In this document: piece after piece, positions 23,701 through 32,428 of the stretch
How the letters are laid out: every line of letters begins with the position of its first letter
How positions within the stretch are numbered: the first letter of the stretch is position 1
Assembly: GCA_011316305.1 (NCBI GenBank)
Contig: SAUG01000005.1
Coordinates: forward strand, 1-52,286
Reading direction: 5' to 3'
Length of the DNA: 52,286 nt
Source of the DNA: Rusavskia elegans
Taxonomy: Eukaryota; Ascomycota; Lecanoromycetes; Teloschistales; Teloschistaceae
The notes under the pieces: model-generated
The model's database searches: none
What the model was told of the DNA's origin: nothing
The model's input: the letters and a program-made list of their open reading frames with translations, nothing else
Position numbers and translations under genes: made by a program

Positions 23701-24437
23701 GCACGTTCGTGGACAATCAACTCTTCCGACTACAAGCGCTCGATGCTTCCGCCCAGTTCGCCGTTGCGGTAGAAAAGAACAGGCTTCACAGCGTACTGGA
23801 GCTAGCACTTGGCCAGCTTCAAGTAGCATTGTCTGGGGTCGTCAAGCCGGAGCTCCGGAAGTCGCTCGGTGATATCTCTCTGGAAGAAGTCGTCGCTTCT
23901 GCCATCAACTCACGAGGCGGTACCATATTGAAAGTGCCCAAGGTGGTGGCTCGGATGCAGACATGGCAGGCGCCAGGCTCCAACGATATTGATTTCATCT
24001 TCAGGAGTTCATTCCAAGGCAAAGTCGACGTTGGCTGGAACTACTCGAGGATAGGGTTCCTGAGAAACATGTGGAATAATCACGCTCGGGCGCTGGCAGC
24101 TCGTCTTGGAAAGCCATTACCACAGTCTGCGCTGCAAATCACCACAGCTATTGATGAGGACAGAGAGGGCGGCGGCAGCGACGCATCGGCGAGAAAAGAA
24201 AAGATTACGGCAGTGGTGAATGTGCCACAAAGCAAATACCACTACACCGCTCTGGAGCCACCGGTCATTGAGACACCGCAGCTGCGCGACATGGGAGAAG
24301 CCACACCGCCGCTGGAATGGATTGGTCTTCACCGCGAGAGACTGCCCAATGTGACGCACCAGATTGTCATCATATCGCTGTTGGAGCTAGCCAGAGAGGT
24401 GGACGATGCCTACTCTCGGATTTTGGGGTCTTCTTGA
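14751..24437 (+). CDS. CSF1: Csf1, bridge-like lipid transfer protein
   Basis: One uninterrupted frame of 9687 nt encodes 3228 residues from ATG at 14751. A single N-terminal membrane helix (WLYLLLLLVCALLSILFLF, about residues 10-28) is followed by the family's conserved opening: FNRVFASLVSYAVRTYLWRQ, then LQLSLLGGRCFFKGLRYHG and a WRYWLRR block. The rest alternates hydrophobic beta-rich repeats with long polar inserts (for example residues about 120-260 and 1180-1350), as expected for a repeating beta-groove rod. Csf1 is the fungal member of the BLTP1/Tweek group, thought to move phospholipids between the ER and other membranes and linked in yeast to cold growth and GPI-anchor synthesis. Yeast Csf1 is about 2950 residues, so the length fits. 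The lack of any intron over 9.7 kb is notable beside its intron-bearing neighbours. Confidence 0.92.
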   Translation: MAVSGEFYWLYLLLLLVCALLSILFLFYFNRVFASLVSYAVRTYLWRQYHIYLDVQALQLSLLGGRCFFKGLRYHGQNETILINDGYITWRYWLRRVRDAECLGPASSSVRQGGEEEEEEQKQTTQPANKSSRSNLPCRIKIKVRGLEWFIYNRTPAYETAEKSHVPNNRPGSSESASSPQSPGPKKDAQRLKAKGTPVGCGRQDVFSLERDEKLAEKESSEKASMGKTSSISVQSSSTKESRQPTGTSDPLPAFVMLLPVKFECGKAAIVMGNRNTKSVLTAKSDTVHGHIDACQARAIDLYKQMFEFEFGHPVVELKVNHDFEESHLPTGVTAKPDNTRHSSVKNQRCDGEDDRKTAAAEAVVDGGFIERCKSFLRSTSATKSNQKHPHLAVASQIPGHDQWLGLTRYLDDDENIAVEQERWRTIEYGRHSVIVDSPSINLNLFWDVPGLVPALKESHDESRDMRDISGDVPPDWSVELRINGGLISYGPWADRLRTDLQPVFFPNFYKDAIPATQLSPGQRRVSTVFKLSVDVEQTITLLVPTRESSKDWKWKDDQTPKRQAPKRERWGKAYGKRRKKDDVDTIPTGRPYGWIDVEIQRDSTVTFTMDLVAGHNGYKNLLSLDIREPKMSSSVNHGMLLKAQTAVISCDLSYPLPWNAMRQWAIDIDSAGLELFMLRDHIFLFTDMVSDWTVGAPEDFYTFVSFLYRIKFQLADFQLHINANDSNVINDPASMEENTFLTIWGQNLLACLELPLVSFRPARNEITFDIDAQDGGFKLSRPPWNTQHVFLKTTEVATMKDLKIDGGYDYCSSTSSALTDILRMNVHGVSPRVRLYGFLVRAFMSIKDNYFGDDIHFRTLEEYQEQIRQKDSVSSARGAVAHQTRISNDLDVILSVTAVDAEGLLPSYLYSSESDVTLDIASLALDLRFTNYYMDLDISFSPISIGHASFASSEWQDPVQVSEAQVFVDGVSIRGHRLFGLPPSEPTYVCNWDFDVGAITGECSVPFFKDLSSALRCFSYTFDDAENALPPLFPAEIHDVTILRARLQHVHVWLKINDAAVSLSTEPCSIEYNDLARALFSERLHVYFPSIAVALVANSNVGTDRNGRTVQLQPCAFLESGLELSMLHRRKGYSTDRRLQQQHIVLHDARTLRTPWLIQGQEKSLSLDTNPQPKVAVPAMPYPAMPEPLKSSSGAIMTNHSTESSSLTGAASQSYREATAPSSSHPKGDWVISEPNRSEALQGREPDAKAYQSELIQTTGTRTSINLPPDSRRSFSAEKTNAPLVSSHTQTNTVRTRSSVSSAYRAPYFRLHTTSLDLSDVPPRPGLKRPEMFRGHASLDDFTDAGSGELPVPQAQCERTSWLVNLGQGVRGLCRSQSMGIVASLSEELQVRDPQNLLDELQVNALGSLPASGQSPGNHEIITECRVTIPLLNLKLVDQFEDTSSATVRNVSGELKMNDCVITARDWNKVSLGMGSQAVPTLSTHVMLNEARLSMRIAGRETLLHQAVMHSCIREMSLWGCRALESSVHMRFKDFETECGITAVDSLAILIQRAEKLAQDASHFQTLAEQNKARLRQLILSLAVDGQALPDPPFLTRASYVLRSADSHVRKSESWKIATRLRYVYHLLPAQTRAQANSQCKSTSPSHPLSARDDVTAVFRRMGIWDSNNDADENILLNEVFGKKIIGDVETPKTLMLKASVKAGAVRLIIQPGITASKACFDDIAFEVELRQVPATVGNVLTVERSASVRLYFLESALTINFNLLKLLGDFIPTLPNEKDGPPPRLQMPRPNETSTNSYCMHVILVSDMNTITIDAINLRILYLCRPVNASVVVDKTTNELRPSTNFLICTHTATIELLSHSQIVSVGKVSRPSLFGNLDSQKTSEDTTCWHLASSCTDISFKVLEDPLHLLEIGDRIMLNEAASVIRLIDRMQKTPQRSPSPTTASTATALGRPHVALFVDSYLISYKVLPALSYRITGKIGRTSVRPGLRLVSDVILDFDLKEHAHSFLGRVGDNVEMISELIIPPVNGRLTLGTTPGKTDISFQSTIELISLDAIAVHALLATLNRSEIGELVTSVQHESSRLLHRHKPTASPIKTMSQPAPTPNIVLFDGYVTLVGLAIHTNTAKALQEASTSQLRFELGHVHIKGNNRGIRDGPPLPFPELFIKLRGLQVYLAKSLNGKKTPCGDFTLGATLHATSKRNERQELARAYQLRSSQCQICIYTETTSVVLDVLDDLRESFRDIDMTKEVKGLQKLRRATLADLGTNVPSKSSKANEEEPTALFSAMYSLEMVSPRMIWKVGDSVPLSPGREAEDLVLSFKKIDLATRRDNAARLLILDFQLQLVPTSQVPTDRSINSALLPEVVFNVAYMSNSTGRRLAFQAAGKSLDLRLTSHFIIPASNLRRSIAFAVNRVRNSTRTSGVASTKAEDQTQKWLKHKRLESLLIDADFAGAVVYVQGQTVSDPQSLALEVLHGRRIPQQGRYGQFTQDDAGSSTTLRAPGVAVKVQYKDPGTGKTSLNAEVKVDASSNTLFPSIVPLVLQISSSVKEIVGEPNTQDQTPESQISTSRLIDDEKLRAADPTAIFQNCTLNLGLRICKQDFSLSCHPIARVAAIAQIDNIYITVNTVQSSDHGQSFALSGSFTGFKASVQHVYSREPTGGFEVQAVTVSLMNSKHIGAANGISVITQISPMKVFVNAKQLQDFLLFREIWVPADVRKAAPASDRSPSSEPQAYIVQRYQQISSAGAFPWNATLSVAELDFRIDFGQSLGKSGFIISELWASSKKSSDWEQDLCVGLKHVILDSTGRMSGYVNLQGIQVRTTITWPVIEEARSRAPMIQASVAFESVRIKAAFEYQAFAMADMASFKFLMYNVRDSRTAHSDRLVGVVETGTLRAFCTATSAAQGLALYQAFERLIQEKKVAYQASLKDIEKHLRRRSTTQLPKVSPGQGQNDVKNQVKDTLRLQTKVMVSIGAVDVGVFPSTFVDNQLFRLQALDASAQFAVAVEKNRLHSVLELALGQLQVALSGVVKPELRKSLGDISLEEVVASAINSRGGTILKVPKVVARMQTWQAPGSNDIDFIFRSSFQGKVDVGWNYSRIGFLRNMWNNHARALAARLGKPLPQSALQITTAIDEDREGGGSDASARKEKITAVVNVPQSKYHYTALEPPVIETPQLRDMGEATPPLEWIGLHRERLPNVTHQIVIISLLELAREVDDAYSRILGSS

Positions 24438-25274
24438 AAGATCGGGCCTATTCCACGACGGTTTTTGCTTGTTCGATTTACATTGTTTGCTGTACAAAAG
24501 GATTATAGGAATGCGGAGATACCCATATATGTAGGCGTTTCTGGCGTTTTGTCTGTAAGACAGCAAGTTCATTTGTTTTTCAACATTCGAACATGTTGTG
24601 TACTATATCATATTATCGGATCATGTGTCATCTTTGCTTCTTGATCCCTAGGTCAGAAATCGAGTATTCCGCTGCTGGGGGTCAGCCTAAGCCTTCCGTA
24701 CTGAGTGCAATATCTCCCTGAGCTTGATATATTCAGCATGGTGGTACCGCTATGCGCAATGACTCCGGTGATCTCCTTGAATGACTCTACCTAGATATCC
24801 ATCTTCATGTCCAGTAATCAGACTCCTGCTTTATTAGAGCGTCATAACTCTCCTCTTACCGTGTTCCAAGGTTGACTCACCCAGTATCGGGCATGTTTTT
24901 GTGCGAAGGCGACGGATCAAAGACGGGCGAGACGGGATGACTCAGACTGCGCGCCCCAATAGGGCTAGTCAGTGCGGCGGATTAAGCGAGGAAGTCGAGG
25001 CGGGGCAGTCGTCTTTGAAATCACTTTAAGAGCCCACACTTCTTCCCTCTACCGTTTCCCCTGCAACACCTCCAGGTCTTGCTTACTTTCAAGTCCATTG
25101 TGTTTCTCAGTCGAGACTCCAAAGTTCTCGGCATTCCTTGAGGATCTGCACAGATACCAGGTCGAGCGAGCCCTCGGTCCTGCAAAAGCGTTGTCTATCA
25201 ACCCCCACTCATAGAGGGATTTCTTTCTACCACATCACAAAGCTTCCCAAAGTTCACCGAAAAACACCGCCGAG
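24438..25274. promoter_or_regulatory. Intergenic region with EF2 promoter and leader
   Basis: No gene is seen. The last 250 bp before the EF2 ATG are rich in C/T words (CTTCCCTCTACC, TTTCCCC), as is common in strongly expressed fungal translation genes. No clear TATA box was found. Confidence 0.5.
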
Positions 25275-28114
25275 ATGGTCAAGTAAGTATATTCTTCTAT
25301 CCTGTCCTCCCTGAGATACAGAGTAGGGAAACCAGGCGTGGAAAGATGGCTGACCAACCTTTCTCCCTAGCTTCACGGTCGAGGAGGTAACGATACAAAT
25401 CTGGCGGCGACCGAGGGGACCACTGTGTGCTAAGGTTTCCATAGATCCGTGCTCTCATGGACAAGCCGGCAAACATCCGGAATATGTCTGTGATTGCTCA
25501 CGGTAAGCTTGCCGTTGCCCCTGCCTTTCCGCCCAACCACTAACACAGTACTCGCAGTTGACCACGGAAAGTCCACGCTGACCGACTCCCTTGTTCAACG
25601 TGCTGGTATCATTTCAGCTGCCAAAGCCGGCGAAGCTCGATTTACCGACACTCGAAAGGACGAGCAAGATCGATGTATCACCATAAAGTCCACCGCCATC
25701 TCCCTGTACGCGCACATGGCCGACGAGGAAGATCTCAAAGACATTCCCCAGAAGGTCGTCGGTAATGATTTTTTGATCAACTTGATCGATTCCCCCGGCC
25801 ACGTCGACTTTTCTTCCGAGGTTACCGCGGCACTCCGCGTCACCGACGGCGCCCTTGTTGTCGTCGATTGTGTCGAAGGTGTGTGCGTGCAGACCGAGAC
25901 CGTGCTCCGGCAGGCTCTGGGTGAACGTATCAAGCCTGTCTGTATCATCAACAAGGTTGATCGAGCCCTCCTCGAGCTGCAAGTCTCCAAGGAAGATCTG
26001 TATCAGTCATTCTCACGGACAGTTGAATCAGTCAACGTTGTAATCTCAACCTACTTCGACAAAGCTCTTGGTGATGTCCAAGTTCAGCCATACCAGGGAA
26101 CCGTTGCCTTCGGTTCTGGTCTCCATGGCTGGGGTTTCACCGTTCGCCAGTTCGCTGTCAAGTACGCCAAGAAATTTGGTGTGGACCGAGCCAAGATGAT
26201 GGAACGACTATGGGTTGGTGTCACTAATCGCCGCAAAGGGGAAGCTGCTGACATGTACTCAGGGCGACAACTACTTCAACCCCAAGACCAAGAAATGGAC
26301 CAAGGTTGGAGAGCACGAAGGCCAAACTTTGGAACGTGCTTTCAATCAATTCATCCTGGACCCTATTTTCAAGATCTTCGCCGCCATCATGAACTTCAAA
26401 AAGGATGAAATCCCAACGTTATTGACCAAGCTTGAAATCAAGCTCAGTGCAGACGAGAGAGAACTCGAAGGCAAGCAACTCCTCAAGGTCGTAATGCGAA
26501 AATTCCTGCCCGCAGCCGATGCTCTCCTGGAGATGATGGTCATTCACTTACCATCACCCGTCACTGCGCAGAAATACCGAGCGGAAACTCTCTACGAAGG
26601 ACCTCCTGATGACGAAGCTTGCATTGGCATCCGTGACTGTGATGCCAAAGCCCCCCTGATGTTGTATGTCTCAAAGATGGTGCCAACCTCGGATAAAGGT
26701 CGTTTCTACGCTTTCGGGCGTGTCTTCGCTGGTACTGTCCGCTCTGGGCTGAAGGTCCGCATCCAAGGTCCCAACTACACCCCTGGCAAGAAAGAAGATT
26801 TGTTCATCAAAGCTATTCAGCGGACGATTCTCATGATGGGTCGCTTCATCGAGCCTATCGAAGATGTCCCCGCCGGTAACATCCTTGGCCTCGTTGGAGT
26901 CGATCAATTCCTGCTGAAATCGGGAACAATTACCACGTCTGAGACGGCGCACAATCTCAAGGTGATGAAGTTCTCCGTGTCGCCTGTTGTGCAGCGATCC
27001 GTCGAAGTCAAAAATGCCAACGACCTACCCAAGCTTGTGGAAGGTCTCAAACGGTTATCAAAATCAGATCCTTGTGTACTGACTATGATCAACGAATCTG
27101 GCGAGCATATCGTAGCAGGCGCTGGTGAGTTGCATCTGGAGATCTGTCTGAAGGATCTCGAGGAAGATCATGCTGGTGTGCCACTACGAATTTCCGACCC
27201 CGTTGTCTCATACCGTGAATCGGTCGGTGACAAGTCAAGCATCACCGCTCTGTCGAAATCGCCAAACAAGCACAACCGTTTATATGTAACAGCGGAACCA
27301 CTTGACGAAGAAGTTTCGAAAGACATCGAGAAGGGCAGAATTGGGCCCCGCGACGACTTCAAAGCACGGGCTCGAATCCTAGCCGACGACCATGGATGGG
27401 ATGTGACGGATGCGCGAAAGATCTGGTGCTTTGGCCCCGAGACGACTGGTGCGAACCTGCTGGTTGATCAGACCAAGGCGGTGCAGTACCTAAGCGAAAT
27501 TAAGGATTCGGTCGTGTCAGGGTTCCAATGGGCGACAAAGGAAGGTCCTGTCGCCGAAGAGCCCATGCGCTCGGTTCGCTTCAACATTATGGATGTCACT
27601 CTCCACGCCGATGCGATTCACCGCGGCGGTGGACAGATCATTCCCACCGCGCGACGCGTGCTCTACGCCGCCGCTCTGCTCGCCAAACCCGCCATCTTGG
27701 AGCCAATCTTCCTGGTCGAAATCCAAGTGCCCGAGCAAGCCATGGGGGGTATCTACGGCGTGCTGACGAGGAGAAGAGGTCACGTATTCTCCGAAGAACA
27801 GCGACCAGGTACTCCGCTATTCAACGTCAAGGCTTACTTACCTGTCAACGAATCTTTTGGATTCACTGCAGATCTGCGATCGCATACGGGTGGTCAAGCG
27901 TTCCCTCAATGCGTGTTTGATCATTGGACTATTTTCCCAGGTGGAGATCCTCTGGACCCGAAGACGAAGCCTGGAGAAATTGTGCAGACGATGCGAAAGA
28001 GAAAGGGAATCAAGGAAGTTGTACCGGGTGTGGACCAGGTAAGTCATAAACAGCAAACCGAGCCTCCAGGTGTTTCCATGGCTAATATGACACTAGTACT
28101 ACGACAAGCTATAG
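25275..28114 (+). CDS. EFT1: Elongation factor 2
   Basis: Six exons: 25275-25282, 25371-25386, 25445-25502, 25558-26213, 26263-28038 and 28097-28114; introns 88, 58, 55, 49 and 58 nt. The product is 843 residues, against 842 in yeast. The first exon is 8 nt and the last 18 nt, encoding the conserved C-terminus YYDKL. The GTPase P-loop AHVDHGKS lies at 26-33, followed by the switch region with RCITIKST, then [12 protein letters not shown] and NKVD. Domain IV contains [11 protein letters not shown], whose second His is the diphthamide site. EF2 drives GTP-dependent ribosome translocation. The fourth intron uses a GTTGGT donor. The gene symbol follows yeast usage. Confidence 0.97.
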
Positions 28115-28661
28115 AGCTTTCCGATGCGGCAAGACAACAGTAGTCCACATATAACATGTGTCCATGCATTACGGAACATATTCGATTTGCATGTTTCTTA
28201 CTCTCGGCGAAAATGATGAGGGTCAGGGCAGGCTTGATTGATTTTTTTTGGTTCGAGATTCGATCCAAGAATGCTTCTGCAATGGATGTGTATCCAGGTA
28301 GATCGATTCTGAAGACAAGAACGCATCGATGCCAAACTATACTATGCCAGTGAATCTCCAGAGATGATTTCTAACTTCTGAATACTCGGATCGTTGTCAG
28401 AACAAGCGAGCAGAGAAAAGGGGCACACGAACCGGGCATGATATGTTTTCAGTCTAGCGTAATGTCGGCTGTCGGCGCGCGCGAGCTCCGCGGCAGCAAA
28501 TTGACACTCTTGACCTCTCCACGAACGTTAATTCATACAATGACCTTGTGAAGCTTTGAATACTTGAATACTACCCTGGGACCACACACTTTCGTTCTCA
28601 CACTTCCTACCGCTTCTTGATTGTCAAGCCTAGGCAATTTTGAGTTGAAGAGCGGTCGATC
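28115..28661. promoter_or_regulatory. Intergenic region between EF2 and the RBM26-like gene
   Basis: The 547 bp hold the EF2 3' end and the promoter of the next gene on the same strand. A GC-rich patch with alternating CG (about 28470-28495) is the only marked feature. No coding sequence was recognised. Confidence 0.5.
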
Positions 28662-31168
28662 ATGATCATTGGCGACGAAGAAGCTGCGGAATTGAAAACA
28701 TGGGTCGTGAAGAAACTCGAAGACATGTAAGCGTTGCTGTTGTCCCAGCTCATTCGCGCCTTATCCCGCACAGTCGCTGAGTAATACAATTCAATCAACA
28801 GCTCAGATGCGGACTCGGACGTGTTGGCCGACTATGTCCTTGCTCTGATCCGCGCAGAGACTCCAGAGCCAGAATTGCGCCTCAGCGCCGTTGCAAACCT
28901 TGAGGACTTCTTGCAAGACAGTATGTACCATGAAACCACAGTCGAGCAGCATCATCGTGCTTGACCGCTAACATGAACCCTTCGAATTGTAGAGGCCGAA
29001 AAGTTTGTCGATGAAACCTTCGATGCCTTACATAGCAAGTCTTATATGCCTGGCTATGTTCCTCCACAGAACACCACCTCTCCCGCTGCTACCTCCCCCA
29101 CCACTCCCTCTGGACCTATATACCCGCAGGATCTTCAAGCTCGAAGACAACTTCCCGCTGGCACGCTTGAGCCCGAGCAATCAAAAAAGCGATCATACAA
29201 TGAACACTATAGCCCCGCTGATGGAGGCGACTCGCACTATGCAAGAGGAGACAGGCAAATGAAGCAGCTGCGCAGAGGTGGTGTTAGAGGCGGTAGACAG
29301 GATTTTTCCAACGGAAGGCCTCCTTACGGTCAATCCGGCAGCCCCCTTGGCCCACCACCTCCAGGACAATTTCCTTTCCCAAATACGGTACCCCACTATC
29401 CAAACACTGCACCTCCTCCGCCAGACCTCAACGAGCCGCTTATGGCTATGATGTTGCAAGCTATAGGTATGCAAGCCCCTCAGCAGACGCCAGCACACCC
29501 TACGGATCCTCCAAATGGCTATCCACTTGCCGGTCAAAGCACACCTACATACAACGGGGTTGGGCGGAATAAAATTAACGCACGGTGCCGCGATTATGAC
29601 ACGAAAGGTTTCTGCGTCAAAGGCAGTACCTGTCCGTTCGAGCACGGCAATGATCATGTGGTGGCTCCAGGTCAACATGTTGCAGAGTATGATCCCAAGA
29701 ACTCTGCTATAATAGACGTGCCAGCCATTTCACCACGGGCAAATGGCTTTGGCGGTCAAGATATGCATGCAGGGAACAATGCTCCAGGTCAAAACGCGTA
29801 CCGAGGTCGTGGGGATGGAAGAGATCGCGGTGGTCGAGGGAACTTTTCGTCACGGCGTGCCAACCGTGCTGAGTTCTCACAAGCTGGACCTAACTCGGAT
29901 CGGTCCAATACCACGATAGTGGTCGAACAGATACCTGAAGAGAAATTCAGTGAGAATTCCGTGCGAGACTTCTTCTCCGCTTTCGGCACCATCACGGAAG
30001 TCGATATGCGACCCTATAAGCATTTAGCCATTGTCAAGTACAGCGATTATTGGGGTGCGAAGCAAGCTTATGAAAGCCCCAAGGTCATCTTTGATAATCG
30101 TTTCGTCAAGGTTTACTGGTATAAGCCAGAGGCCGTGCCCCAGTCCGCTGATGGAAGAAATGGTTCGACGTCCGGAAACCCCGAAAGTGCCCCGAAAAGC
30201 GAAGAACCGGAATTCGACAAGGAAGAATTCGAGAAAAAGGCAATGGCGGCCCAGCAGAAGCTTGAAGAGAAGAAAACATTGATGAAGGAAGCCGAAGAAA
30301 AGCGAAAGGCTCTCGAGAGACAAAAGGAAGAGCTGGCTCAGAAGCAAGCGGAGGAGAAGAAGAAACTTCTGGAGAAGCTTGCCGCGAAAAAAGGAGTGAC
30401 AAGTAGCATGAGCCCCGAAGGAGCCGCCGATGGAGAGCACAAGAGTGGTACGGGCGATGTAGATGACAAGGCGAGCGCGCAAACGAAAGCACTCAGGGCG
30501 CAGGTCGCAGCTCTGGAGGCCGAGGCGAAAAGTTTAGGCTTGGATGCTGCATTGACCGAAGACCCATGGGCAGCCAGGGGTCGCGGCAGGGGAAGGGGAA
30601 GAGGCCGAGGGTCGTATCGAGGCTGGGAGGGTTTCGCAGGACGCGGTGCTGGTTTCGATACATACAGAGGGAGCCCACGAGGCCGCGGCGGATTCCATGC
30701 TGGTGGTGCCTTCAATTTGGACAATCGACCCAAAAAAGTCAGCGTTTCTGGAGTGGAATTCAATGGAGAGAAAGACGAGGCTTTACGTCAGCACCTTTTC
30801 GTAAGTGGTCTCCAAATCTTAGCAAACAGGCATCCCTTGCTAATACCAGGCAATCGTAGGCGGTTGGGGAATACGAAGCCATTGAGCAACATGCGGAGAA
30901 GCCAGACACGCAGATTGTGACTTTCAAAGATCGCAAGACGGCGGAGAGGTTTATGTATGGGACCAAGAACATTGCGTCCGTCGGCAAGGTAGAACTGGCT
31001 TGGGTCACTACATCGCCACCAATACGCTCAGCTGCGAAGCCGGACGCTGACGATGATGCGATCATGAGCAACACGGACACGAATGGGAACCAGCCAACCA
31101 CAACCGCCGAGGCTACCGAAATAGATTATGATGTTGCCGAGGAGGACGATCGATGGCTGGCAACGTAA
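28662..31168 (+). CDS. RBM26/27-type RNA-binding protein (Rmn1-like)
   Basis: Four exons: 28662-28726, 28802-28920, 28993-30800 and 30860-31168; introns 75, 72 and 59 nt; 766 residues. Residues about 1-75 (LKTWVVKKLEDISDADSD..., VLADYVLALIRAE) form a PWI-like helical domain. A CCCH zinc finger with C-x8-C-x5-C-x3-H spacing uses C260, C269, C275 and H279. An RRM follows at about 368-440 (TTIVVEQIPEEKF, HLAIVKYSDY). Then come a Lys/Glu coiled coil (about 455-530), an Arg-Gly repeat segment (about 590-640) and a second RRM-like domain split by the last intron. This order matches metazoan RBM26/27 and fission yeast Rmn1, which act with the Mtr4-like helicase module in nuclear RNA surveillance. 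RG repeats vary easily in length. Confidence 0.88.
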
Positions 31169-32428
31169 TAAGGCAATCTCTGCGGAGAAAAGTTGGGGAT
31201 GTACGTATGATTACCTCTGTATTATTGATACCACTGGTGTACAATCATCGAAGATCAAGCGAACGACCCTTTCCATGCCTTCAAGTCCTTGGGTCAATTC
31301 TCGAATTAGCAAGAGGCAAGAAGAACACACATTCCATCCACCGTAGGCGAGATGCAAAAAAGTCCCTATTTCGGGCCAATTGCCGGCGTATTTCCGAGAT
31401 GTCCTCAACAATCAAACATCGAACATGTCGATCTAGATGTATCCTATTTCACAGAACCCTCATCCATATCTTTCCGGCTACCTTACTTTCACATCTATCT
31501 ATCCCTATTCCAACACACCGACTCGACAATGGCGCCCTCGAGTCTCGCAATCCTTATCGGCCCCAAGACTCCCCTAACCTCAATCATCCCCTTCAATCTA
31601 CAATACTAATTCCCCTCCTCCTACAGGGCGCCGTATAGCCCGGATCCTCTCCATCCCTTCTCCCCCCTTCTCTATTATCGAAACCCTACCATAAATACCG
31701 CGCCTGTATCCCTCTCCTCCGCTTTCAGCGCCCTAAAACCCCACCCCCTCCTTCTCCAGCCTCAGACTCCCAACCCGCATCTTCAGCTTCCAACATTCCA
31801 TATAAAAAAAAACCCCCCCCCTTCCTCGAAGAAACGAACACACCGGGAAATTTGCCCATGAATAGTAGAACCGTATACATCGGCGGCGGTGGCGCCATTC
31901 GCTTTCACATTCCCGTTCGTTCGTTGTTTTTGAAGGTCGTTCGGACACTACGGACGGGGGAGGGGAAAAGGGCACGTTGGGCGTGGCGCTGTTCGCGGCT
32001 TGTGGTGCGTGTGGGGCGGGGAGGTCGAGCGTGAGGATGCTGGCGTGGAGTTTGGCGAGGGGATGTGTGTTGTGTATGCTATACGGTAGCGGACGGGGGG
32101 GTTAGGGTCGAGGAGGGGGGAGGGGGGGAAGGCTAAGGAGTGCGGAGGTGGTGGGGAGGACGTTATTTGTTTGTGTGTGGGCGGGGAGTTGAGTTGTGGA
32201 TGCGTGACTTGTTGGATTTGAGGCCTGCGGGGAGAGGTTTTTATAGTATAGAGGGATGATTGGGTTTGGGATGGGAGGGGGTGGAAAGGAGGTTTGTGAG
32301 GGAAGGAAAGGCGGGGGATCAGGCTGTTCTTAATAGAGTATCATAAGAGAGAGCGTCATTTACTGTACTCGACCATACCCCAACACCCATCCACCACCCT
32401 CCTTCCTTCCTCCATCCCACACACCAAA
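31169..32428. other. Low-complexity intergenic region
   Basis: About 1.26 kb separate the RBM26-like gene from the next minus-strand gene. It includes A9/C9 runs near 31804-31822 and G-rich stretches near 32095-32130. A minus-strand frame at 31975-31733 has some protein-like composition (ECESEWRHRRR) but no start context, family match or splice support, so it is not called. The sharp drop in gene density begins here. Confidence 0.5.

Noticed and set aside
26860..27780. Minus-strand frames inside EF2
   Set aside because: They are shadows of a highly expressed, codon-biased gene on the opposite strand.
31733..31975. Minus-strand frame with Arg/Glu-rich sequence as a gene
   Set aside because: It runs into homopolymer tracts, has no conserved blocks and no splice partner that extends it sensibly.
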